64,000 nucleotides of DNA from Phytopseudomonas flavescens. GTDB taxonomy: Bacteria; Pseudomonadota; Gammaproteobacteria; Pseudomonadales; Pseudomonadaceae. Each line of letters starts with the position of its first letter. Position 1 is the stretch's first letter. The notes beneath the pieces were generated by a model. The model was not told the DNA's origin. It searched no databases and saw only the letters and a list, made by a program, of their open reading frames with translations. Location: positions 186,001-250,000 of the forward strand of contig NZ_FNDG01000007.1 in NCBI RefSeq assembly GCF_900100535.1, in the 5' to 3' direction. The translations under genes were made by a program, and so were the position numbers. Shown here piece after piece: positions 56,196 to 63,230 of this stretch.

Positions 56196-57298
56196 AGCCT
56201 GAGCGTTGGCGCCGCCGCGCGGCACGGCCCTGGCTGTTGTTGCGCCCGGGCGCGGATGCCCAGGCCTGGCAATGGGCGCGGGTAGAGCAGGGGCGCGTGC
56301 AGGCGTCAGGTTGTGGTGCGCCGCCGACGATCACGGGCGCACGGGTGGCGTTGCTGCTGCCGGGTGAGCTGTGCAGCCACTTTCAGGTGCCCGCGCCGCC
56401 TGGGCTGAAGCGTCACGAGTGGCCGTTGTTGCTCGAGGATCGCCTGCTGCAGAGTGCCCAGGATCTGGCCTGTGGCTGCCTGGCCCGCGAGCCCGGCTCC
56501 ATGCGCCTGGTCTGCGTCGAACAGGCGCTGTTGGATGGCTGGCTGGCCCAGTGCGCCGAGTGGCAACTCGATGTGCAGCGTTGCTGGGCGCAGTTCCAGC
56601 TATTACCGTTGCCGGCTCCAGGCTCGGCATGGTGCTGGCGACAGGACGCGGGCGCGAGCCTGTTCGTCGGTCGCAGTGCCGAGGCACGCCAGCACTGGCT
56701 GGCCTGGCCTGTCGCGCTTCAGGCGGCAACGCCTGCCGGTGTTTGGCGCGAGCTCGAGATGCATACGGTCGAGGGCGATTGGCCCGAGCGCTTCGCCGCG
56801 CTGGATGGCCTGCCCAGCCTGTTCGAACGGCGCCGGGGCAAACGCCAGATCCGCCAGATGAGCCCTGGCCTCTGGCGCCTGCCGGCTGCCTGCCTGGCCC
56901 TGGCCGTGCTCTGGGGGGGGCTGTGGTCCAGCCAGCAGTGGCGGCAGCAGGGTGTCTATCGCGCCCAGGTGGAAGAGCTGGTCGGGCCGGTCGCGTCCGT
57001 GCGCGAGGCTGCGCAGCGGCTGAAGCAGCGGCGCCTGGAGGCGGACGAGCGACAGCTTCGCTTGCGGCAACTGCAACACCTGCAGAGCGAACTCGATGGT
57101 TGGCTGCGCGCCAACGGGGGGTGGCAACTGAGCGCTGCCCAGTTCGATGGTCAGCGCTGGACGCTGCGTCTGCAGGGGCATGAGGTCGTCGACGATGCAC
57201 CCTGGCAAGCGATGGCCAGCGCCATCGGCGTGACAGTGCAGGTGACCCAGGCAAGCGACGAACTCAACCTGACCTTCGACCTGGGAGCCGCATCATGA
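56192..57298 (+). CDS. gspL: Type II secretion assembly platform protein GspL
   Basis: 368-aa bitopic protein linking the ATPase to the membrane platform. Cytoplasmic actin-like part (about 10-230: RPWLLLRPGADAQAWQWA, LLLPGELCSHFQVP, HEWPLLLEDRLLQ), a membrane segment near 232-248 (LPAACLALAVLWGGLWSS) and a periplasmic coiled stretch plus ferredoxin-like domain. The sequence is divergent but the position and topology are clear. ATG 56192; overlaps on both sides. Confidence 0.85.
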   Translation: MKPERWRRRAARPWLLLRPGADAQAWQWARVEQGRVQASGCGAPPTITGARVALLLPGELCSHFQVPAPPGLKRHEWPLLLEDRLLQSAQDLACGCLAREPGSMRLVCVEQALLDGWLAQCAEWQLDVQRCWAQFQLLPLPAPGSAWCWRQDAGASLFVGRSAEARQHWLAWPVALQAATPAGVWRELEMHTVEGDWPERFAALDGLPSLFERRRGKRQIRQMSPGLWRLPAACLALAVLWGGLWSSQQWRQQGVYRAQVEELVGPVASVREAAQRLKQRRLEADERQLRLRQLQHLQSELDGWLRANGGWQLSAAQFDGQRWTLRLQGHEVVDDAPWQAMASAIGVTVQVTQASDELNLTFDLGAAS

Positions 57299-57681
57299 GG
57301 CTGAATCTCGAAGCCCGCGGCGTACGAATACTGGCGGTGGCGATCATCGCCGTATTGCTGGGACTGCTGGCCTGGCGTGAAAGCCAGCAGCGCTGGCAGA
57401 CGTTTGGCCAATGGCAGGCGCTGGCCCAGTCGGCCCTGGCCCTGCGAGCCGCCAGGGCACTGACCGCCGATGACCTGCAGCAGGCTGCCAAGGCCCGTGA
57501 AATCAGCATCGAAACGCTGGAGCCTGGCAGTGAAGAGTGGCTGGTGCGCGGGCGGTTGAAGGATGAGCGCGTGCTACAGGACTGGCTCCAGCAGTTGCAG
57601 CGAGAGGGCGCACGACCGTTGCGCTGGGGGCTGCGGCGTGACGACTCGGCGCTGCACTTCGAACTGGCGCTGCAGCGATGA
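57295..57681 (+). CDS. gspM: Type II secretion protein GspM-like
   Basis: 128-aa protein with a short cytoplasmic N-terminus, one membrane segment (VRILAVAIIAVLLGLLAW, about 10-27) and a small periplasmic domain (SIETLEPGSEEWLVRGRL, PLRWGLRRDDSALHFELAL). Topology, size and position between gspL and gspN identify it as GspM although it is a little shorter than usual. ATGA overlap with gspL and with gspN. Confidence 0.78.
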   Translation: MRLNLEARGVRILAVAIIAVLLGLLAWRESQQRWQTFGQWQALAQSALALRAARALTADDLQQAAKAREISIETLEPGSEEWLVRGRLKDERVLQDWLQQLQREGARPLRWGLRRDDSALHFELALQR

Positions 57682-58337
57682 CGCGGCGCGCTTGGCTGTG
57701 GGGGCTGCTGGTCTTCGCCCTGACGCTGCTGGTCGAGTTGCCCGCCCGCTGGCTGTTGGCGCCGCTGCCCGTGCCGCTGGCAGGCATCAGCGGCAGTATC
57801 TGGCAGGGGCAGGCCGAGCGCCTGGGCGATCTCGGCCCGTTGCGCTGGGATTGGCAACCCTGGCGGCTGATGGCGCAAGGGAGTGCCGGTTATCAGGGGC
57901 AGCGCTGGCAGTTGCAGGTTTCCGGCTGGCCCTGGCGCTGGCATGCCTCGTTGCAACCCGCCAGCGATCCCCACACCCTGGCCACCGGTTATCGCCTGGC
58001 GGGACAGTGGCAGGGCATGATCGAACTGACGGGCAGCGGCGCACGCTGCCTGTCGGCCGACGGGCATTTACAGGCCGATGGGCTGGCGCTGCTGGCGCCC
58101 TGGCAACTGGACCTGGGGCAGGCGCGCCTGGCGCTCGATTGCCGCGCTGGCTGGAAGCTGGCCGGGCAGTTGAGCCTGGCTGGGCAGCATCATGCCGAGT
58201 TGGCGGCCGATCTGCTCGCCAGGCAGGCCAGGTTGACGGGGCGAGTCGAGCCTGGCGCGGCACTGCGCCCGGTGCTGGTCAGTGCGCAATGGCTGGCGCC
58301 GGGCGTCACCGAGGTGGCGCGCAGTATCCGTTGGTAA
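57678..58337 (+). CDS. gspN: Type II secretion protein GspN
   Basis: 219-aa protein with an N-terminal membrane anchor (LWGLLVFALTLLVELPARWLL) and a periplasmic part with the GspN pattern AGISGSIWQGQA and LRWDWQPWRLM. GspN is non-essential in several type II systems. Last gene of the operon; a long stem-loop follows. No prepilin peptidase gene (gspO) is in the window, so PilD from elsewhere must process the pseudopilins. Confidence 0.85.
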   Translation: MTRRAWLWGLLVFALTLLVELPARWLLAPLPVPLAGISGSIWQGQAERLGDLGPLRWDWQPWRLMAQGSAGYQGQRWQLQVSGWPWRWHASLQPASDPHTLATGYRLAGQWQGMIELTGSGARCLSADGHLQADGLALLAPWQLDLGQARLALDCRAGWKLAGQLSLAGQHHAELAADLLARQARLTGRVEPGAALRPVLVSAQWLAPGVTEVARSIRW

Positions 58338-58390
58338 GCGCCTCGCCCAAGAGCCTTTTCAACGTCTCGCGAGCTAGAGCCATGCAAGGC

Positions 58391-58449
58391 AAAAACAGGC
58401 GAGGACGCGGAGTTTACGCGTTGTAAATGAGCAGTCCGAGCCTGTTTTT
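58391..58449 (+). terminator. Long stem-loop with T tract after gspN
   Basis: Arms 58391-58406 and 58434-58449 pair over 16 positions with two mismatches (AAAAACAGGC outer part perfect), followed by T. Inner bases GTTTAC and GTAAAT extend the pairing. It may terminate the gsp operon, and also the opposing gene; it resembles a dispersed element I remember from Pseudomonas genomes. Confidence 0.65.
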
Positions 58450-58490
58450 TACGCAGCAGGGCCGACGCGCAGCAGACTTTGGATAGGTTC

Positions 58491-58994
58491 TCAGGGGCGA
58501 ATCTCGATCAGCGTGCCGTCCTTCACCAGACCCCAGACCTCGCGCATGTCGGCGTTCTTCATGGCGATGCAGCCTTCGGTCCAGTCCAGGGTATGGAAGA
58601 ACCACTCGGGGTATTCGTCGTCCAGCGGTGTGCCGTGGATCATGATCATGCTGCCGGGCTTCACGCCGGTGGCTTTCGCCTGGGCCTGATCGCGGGCGTT
58701 GGGGTAGGAAATGTGCAGGGACAGCTGGTAGTTCTCGCTCTTGCGGCGCCAGTCGATCCAGTAGAAGCCTTCCGGCGTGCGCAGGTCGCCTTCGCGTTGT
58801 TTGGCGCCGAGCGGCTGCTTGCCCAGGGAAATGCGATAGGACTTGAGGGTCTCACCCTGGCCGATCAGGTGCAGCCTACGCTGGGACTTCTCCACCAGGA
58901 TCTTGTCGACGGTCGCCGTCGTCGAGGCGGGCGCAGTGGCGGCATGACTCGCGAGAGAGAAGGTGAAGCAGAGCAGGGCGAGCAACCAGCGCAT
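58491..58994 (-). CDS. L,D-transpeptidase (YkuD/ErfK family)
   Basis: 167-aa periplasmic enzyme that makes 3-3 peptidoglycan cross-links or attaches lipoproteins. Signal peptide to about residue 18 (LASHA/A). YkuD domain about 30-165: VDKILVEKSQRRLHL, then IHGTP with His120, and WTEGCIAMKN with catalytic Cys142 in the usual (S/T)-x-GC context. No peptidoglycan-binding domain. Single gene. Confidence 0.9.
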   Translation of the reverse strand: MRWLLALLCFTFSLASHAATAPASTTATVDKILVEKSQRRLHLIGQGETLKSYRISLGKQPLGAKQREGDLRTPEGFYWIDWRRKSENYQLSLHISYPNARDQAQAKATGVKPGSMIMIHGTPLDDEYPEWFFHTLDWTEGCIAMKNADMREVWGLVKDGTLIEIRP

Positions 58995-59104
58995 GGTGTT
59001 TCCGACGGATCAGATGGCCGGCAGGCGGCGGATGCTCATTCTAAGGCAGCGGCATGGGAGCGCCTAGATGTGTCCCAGCAATCCAGCCAATAGACTCCGA
59101 GACC

Positions 59105-59179
59105 GTAGCCTGTGGTCGAGCGCAGCGATACCCAGGAAAGCCCGCTCCCCGGGTATCGCTGCGCTCAACACCGGGCTAC
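59105..59179. repeat. Dispersed palindromic repeat, copy A
   Basis: GAGCGCAGCGATACCC (59118-59133) and GGGTATCGCTGCGCTC (59151-59166) are perfect 16-bp inverted arms. Outer GTAGCC (59105-59110) and GGCTAC (59174-59179) extend the palindrome. A relative lies at 63124-63204. Non-coding, 10 bp past the pirin stop. Confidence 0.85.
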
Positions 59180-59188
59180 CGATGCGTA

Positions 59189-59911
59189 TCAGTACAGCGA
59201 CGGCAGTTCGTTGGGACGCAGGTCGAACACCAGCACTTCGGCCTGCTCGCCGTTGCCCAGGTGGATCTCCCGCTCCCCGCGCAGCCGTACGCCGTCGCCC
59301 GCCTGCAGGGGCTGGCCGTTCAGCTCGACGCTGCCGCGAGCGACGTGAAGGTAGGCATGGCGGTTGTCATCGAGCTGCAGTCGAGCCTGCTCGGCGCCGT
59401 CGAACAACCCGGCATACACCCGGGCATGCTGGCGGATGGTGAGCGAACCATCGGCGCCGTCCGGCGAGATGATCAACTGCAGGCGGCCGCGCTTCTGCGC
59501 CTCGCTGAAGTGCTCCTGCTGGTAGCGCGGCTCGGCCTGACGCTCGCTCGGCACTATCCAGATCTGCAGGAAGTGCACCGCGTCGCGGGGCGAGTGGTTG
59601 AACTCGCTGTGCGAGACACCGCTGCCGGCACTCATCAGTTGCACGTCGCCAGGGCGGATCACCGAGCCGGTGCCCAGGCTGTCCTTGTGCTCGAGAGCAC
59701 CTTGCAGCACATAGGAGACGATCTCCATGTTGCGGTGCGGATGCTCGCCGAAGCCCTGGCCGGCGGCCACGGTGTCGTCGTTGATGACCCGCAGGTCGGA
59801 GAAGCCCCGTTCGTTCGGGTCGTCGTAACTGGCGAACGAGAAAGTGTGGAAGGAGTCGAGCCAGCCATGGTTGGCATGGCCGCGTTCGGTGGATTTACGG
59901 ATAGCCAGCAT
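59189..59911 (-). CDS. Pirin family protein
   Basis: 240-aa bicupin. The N-terminal cupin has the metal ligands GEHPHRNMEIVSYVLQGALEHKD (two His in HPHR, then Glu and His) and HSEFNHS; the C-terminal cupin is degenerate as in all pirins. ATG 59911 follows AGGAGG at seven bases; a TTG two codons upstream is less likely. Bacterial pirins have been linked to quercetinase activity and to control of pyruvate metabolism. No operon partner; the LysR gene lies 128 bp upstream on the same strand. Confidence 0.88.
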   Translation of the reverse strand: MLAIRKSTERGHANHGWLDSFHTFSFASYDDPNERGFSDLRVINDDTVAAGQGFGEHPHRNMEIVSYVLQGALEHKDSLGTGSVIRPGDVQLMSAGSGVSHSEFNHSPRDAVHFLQIWIVPSERQAEPRYQQEHFSEAQKRGRLQLIISPDGADGSLTIRQHARVYAGLFDGAEQARLQLDDNRHAYLHVARGSVELNGQPLQAGDGVRLRGEREIHLGNGEQAEVLVFDLRPNELPSLY

Positions 59912-60039
59912 GATCAATCCTCCTGTCTATGGTCGCTGCCCGAGGCGGCATGAGAGACAGTCTACTGACTATCCATGGAGTGATTAACTGGCTGTAAATG
60001 GACTTATTGTCTTCTCTAGGTTGACTATTGCTTCAGGGG

Positions 60040-60927
60040 TCAGCTGCCCATGTGCTGAACCTGTTCCTTGATGAAATCCGAGAACACCTGCACCGCCCGG
60101 GCGGATTGCCGGTGCCGCGGATACACCGCGTAGACCGCCGCTGGAGCCGGCCAGTGCCCGTCGAGTATCGGCACCAGCGCGCCACCTTCCAGCGCCTGAC
60201 CGATGATGAAGGTGGGCAGGTAGGCGATGCCCATGCCGGCGATGGCCGCATCGCGGATCAGTTCGCCGTTGTTGGCGCGCAACTGGCCACGCATGCTCAG
60301 GTTGCGGGCCTTGCCCTGATCGCGCAGGCGCCATTCGACCTGCTGGCCATGGCCGTAGAGCAGGCACGCATGCCGCTGCAGATCATCGAGGTGTTGCGGG
60401 GTACCGTGCTCGTCGAGATAGGCCGGGCTGGCGCAAAGAATGGTCTGCATGGCGGTCAGGCGCTTGGCGATCAGGCTGGAGTCCTCCAGGGTGCCGATGC
60501 GGATCGACATGTCGTAGCCGTCGGCGAGCAGGTCGACGGCGCGGTCATCGAGGTCGATTTGCAGGTTGATGTGCGGGTGCTGCTGCATGAACAGCGGCAC
60601 CAGGTGGCTCAGGTGCAGGGTGGCGAAGGTCATCGGCGCGCTGACCCGCAGGGTGCCGCGCAGCGAGGTGCCCTGGGCCGATACCAGCTCCTGGGCATCG
60701 CGCAGGTCGGCCAGGATGGTGGTGGCCTTGTCGTGCAGCAGCAGGCCCAGCTCGGTGGCCTGCAGGCGCCGCGTGGTGCGGTTGAGCAGGCGCACGCCGA
60801 GCAACGCCTCGAGCGCGGCGACACGTCGGCTGACGTATTGCTTGGTGACTCCCAGGGCATCGGCGGCCGCGGTGAAACTACCGGTGTCCAGGGTGGTGAC
60901 GAACAGGCGCAGGTCTTCGACGTTCAT
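60040..60927 (-). CDS. LysR family transcriptional regulator
   Basis: 295-aa LysR-type regulator: winged helix (MNVEDLRLFVTTLDTGSFTAAADALGVTKQYVSRRVAALE, residues 1-40) and the periplasmic-binding-like effector domain (about 90-290). It belongs to the CrgA-like branch (MTFATLHLSHLVPLF, DLLADGYDMSIRIG). It lies upstream of pirin on the same strand and divergent from the aminotransferase, about 96 bp between starts, so it may regulate either. Confidence 0.9.
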   Translation of the reverse strand: MNVEDLRLFVTTLDTGSFTAAADALGVTKQYVSRRVAALEALLGVRLLNRTTRRLQATELGLLLHDKATTILADLRDAQELVSAQGTSLRGTLRVSAPMTFATLHLSHLVPLFMQQHPHINLQIDLDDRAVDLLADGYDMSIRIGTLEDSSLIAKRLTAMQTILCASPAYLDEHGTPQHLDDLQRHACLLYGHGQQVEWRLRDQGKARNLSMRGQLRANNGELIRDAAIAGMGIAYLPTFIIGQALEGGALVPILDGHWPAPAAVYAVYPRHRQSARAVQVFSDFIKEQVQHMGS

Positions 60928-61023
60928 GGGCTTCTCATCGCTTGGCCGGCGATTATTACCGGGTGCGTGGGCTTCACGCCATCGGCTATCCTCGGCGTCT
61001 GCCCCATTGCCCAGGATGCGTCG

Positions 61024-62172
61024 ATGTTCGCCAGCAAGTTGCCGTCGATCGGCACCACCATCTTCACCACCATGTCCCAGCTCGCCGCCCAGACCGGCGC
61101 CATCAACCTGTCCCAGGGCTTTCCCGACTACGATGGCCCCGAGGCGCTGCGCGAGGCCGTCAGCCGGCACATCGCTGCCGGTCACAATCAGTACGCGCCG
61201 ATGACCGGCCTGCCGGCGCTGCGCGAGCAGATCGCCGTGAAGGTCGAGCGCCTGTATGGCCGCCGGGTCGATGTGGACAGCGAGGTGACCGTCACGCCCG
61301 GCGCGACCCAGGCGATCTTTTCGGCGATCCAGGCGCTGATTCACCCCGGCGACGAGGTGATCGTCTTCGACCCGAGCTACGACAGTTACGACCCGGGCGT
61401 CACCCTGGCCGGCGGCCGCTGCGTGCACGTGCCGCTGGCCAACGGCGATTTCGCCATCGACTGGCAACGGCTGGAAGCGGCGCTGAGCCCGCGTACCCGG
61501 CTGATCATCCTCAATACGCCGCACAACCCCAGCGGTGCGCTGATCAGCCGTGAAGAGCTGGATCGCCTGGCCGCGTTGATCCGCGACCGTGACATCTATC
61601 TGATCAGCGACGAAGTCTACGAGCACCTGGTGTTCGATGGTCGCCAGCACGCCAGTGTGCTGAGCCATGACGAACTCTATGCCCGCGCCTTGGTGGTCAG
61701 CTCGTTCGGCAAGACCTATCACGTCACCGGCTGGAAGACCGGTTACGTGGTGGCGCCACCCGCGCTGAGCGCCGAGCTGCGCAAGGTTCATCAATACGTC
61801 AGTTTCTGCGGCGTGACCCCGCTGCAGTGGGCGCTGGCGGACTTCATGGCCGCCTGCCCCGAGCACGTGGACGCGCTCCCCGGCTTCTACCAGGCCAAGC
61901 GCGATCTGTTCTGCGACCTGCTGGGGGGCTCGCGCTTCACCTTCAGTCGCACGCCGGGCACCTATTTCCAACTGGCCGACTATTCGGCGATCCGCCCTGA
62001 CCTGGACGACGTGGCCATGGCCCACTGGCTGACCCGTGAGCACGGCGTGGCGGCGATCCCCGTGTCGGTGTTCTGCCAGACGCCAGATCCGGCGCAGCGC
62101 CTGGTGCGTTTCTGTTTCGCCAAGCGTGAAGAGACCTTGCGCCAAGCAGCGGAAAAACTGCGCGCCGTGTAG
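61024..62172 (+). CDS. Class I/II aminotransferase, methionine aminotransferase type
   Basis: 382-aa PLP enzyme of fold type I. N-terminus INLSQGFPDYDGPEALREAV and PLP-Lys230 in SSFGKTYHVTGWKTG, with NTPHNPSG (about 164-171) and SDEVYEHLVF (Asp196, Tyr199). Close to the YbdL group that transaminates methionine, with 2-oxo acids as acceptors. The next gene is a nitrilase-family omega-amidase candidate; together they would form the transaminase/omega-amidase pathway of methionine salvage. A palindrome separates the two genes. Confidence 0.85.
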   Translation: MFASKLPSIGTTIFTTMSQLAAQTGAINLSQGFPDYDGPEALREAVSRHIAAGHNQYAPMTGLPALREQIAVKVERLYGRRVDVDSEVTVTPGATQAIFSAIQALIHPGDEVIVFDPSYDSYDPGVTLAGGRCVHVPLANGDFAIDWQRLEAALSPRTRLIILNTPHNPSGALISREELDRLAALIRDRDIYLISDEVYEHLVFDGRQHASVLSHDELYARALVVSSFGKTYHVTGWKTGYVVAPPALSAELRKVHQYVSFCGVTPLQWALADFMAACPEHVDALPGFYQAKRDLFCDLLGGSRFTFSRTPGTYFQLADYSAIRPDLDDVAMAHWLTREHGVAAIPVSVFCQTPDPAQRLVRFCFAKREETLRQAAEKLRAV

Positions 62173-62202
62173 GGTGGACAACCGCGAAACGTTGTCCACC
62201 AC
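62169..62202. repeat. GTAGGGTGGACAAC-type palindromic repeat
   Basis: GGTGGACAAC (62173-62182) and GTTGTCCACC (62191-62200), perfect 10-bp arms. It starts within the stop codon of the aminotransferase gene. Shares the GTAGGGTGGACAAC core with the repeat in the gsp operon. It may act as a hairpin between the two genes. Confidence 0.8.
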
Positions 62203-62234
62203 ATAGCATGCGAGATCACTCCAGAGGGCTATTG

Positions 62235-63017
62235 ATGAGCAAGCAAGACAACCTCGAACTGGCGCTGATCCAAAGCGACCTCGCCTGGCACGATCCCGCG
62301 GCCAATCGCGCCCACTTCGAGACGCAGCTGCAGCAGGCCGCAGGCGCCGATCTGGTGATACTGCCGGAGATGTTCAGCACCGGTTTTTCCATGCAGTCGG
62401 CCGAGCTGGCCGAACCGGAAGACGGCCCCACCAGCCGCTGGCTCAGCGCGCAGGCACAGCGGGTCGGCGCGGTGATCACTGGCAGCCTGATCATCCAGGC
62501 AGCCGATGGCAGCTATCGCAACCGCCTGCTGTGGGCGCGACCCGATGGTTCGCTGGCGCATTACGACAAGCGCCACCTGTTTCGCATGGCCGGGGAACAC
62601 CAGCACTATGCGGCCGGTGACCGCCAGGTGGTGTTCGAGGTCAAGGGCTGGCGAGTGCGGCCACTGATCTGCTACGACCTGCGTTTCCCGGTCTGGAGCC
62701 GTGATCCCCGGGGCACCGATCTGCTGCTCTACACCGCCAACTGGCCCGCGGCGCGGCGCTCGCACTGGAACCGGCTACTGCCGGCCCGGGCGATCGAGAA
62801 CCTGTGCTACGTGGCCGCGGTGAACCGCATCGGGGTGGACGGCAAGAATCACCCCTACAGCGGCGACTCCCAGGTGCTGGACTTCCAGGGCGACAGCCTG
62901 CTCGATGCCCACGACAAGGCCGGTGTGTTCCACCAGCGCCTGGAGGGTGCCGCATTGGCGGCCTATCGCGAGCGTTTTCCCGCGCACCAGGATGCCGACC
63001 CGTTCGAGTTTCGCTGA
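62235..63017 (+). CDS. Nitrilase-family amidase (YafV-type omega-amidase)
   Basis: 260-aa carbon-nitrogen hydrolase. Catalytic triad visible: Glu45 in LPEMFSTGF, Lys112 in YDKRHLF, Cys146 in ICYDLRFP. YafV-type enzymes hydrolyse 2-oxoglutaramate and 2-oxosuccinamate, by-products of glutamine or asparagine transaminases. It follows the methionine-type aminotransferase on the same strand with 62 bp between, which fits that pathway. Confidence 0.88.
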   Translation: MSKQDNLELALIQSDLAWHDPAANRAHFETQLQQAAGADLVILPEMFSTGFSMQSAELAEPEDGPTSRWLSAQAQRVGAVITGSLIIQAADGSYRNRLLWARPDGSLAHYDKRHLFRMAGEHQHYAAGDRQVVFEVKGWRVRPLICYDLRFPVWSRDPRGTDLLLYTANWPAARRSHWNRLLPARAIENLCYVAAVNRIGVDGKNHPYSGDSQVLDFQGDSLLDAHDKAGVFHQRLEGAALAAYRERFPAHQDADPFEFR

Positions 63018-63123
63018 ATCAGGAAGGTAGCGCGCAACGCCCGGAAAATGGCTCCCGCGCAGAGCGTGGGAACGATCGTCAAAAGCGGCTCGAATCGACC
63101 ATCCGCAGGATGGGTCGGGCCGC

Positions 63124-63204
63124 GTAGGTCGAGGAGCGAAGCGACGATACCCATCGGGCGTTGCAAGTAGCCCTTGATGGGTATCGCTTCGCTCGCCGTC
63201 CTAC
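63124..63204. repeat. Dispersed palindromic repeat, copy B
   Basis: First arm 63124-63155 contains GAGCGAAGCG then ATACCCATC, and the second arm 63176-63204 contains GATGGGTATCGCTTCGCTC; the only irregularity is a 3-base insertion (ACG) in the first arm. Outer GTAGG and CCTAC extend it. Same core as copy A (GAGCGxAGCGATACCC). Between convergent genes. Confidence 0.85.
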
Positions 63205-63230
63205 GGCAACGGCGCGTTTACTTTATTGCC

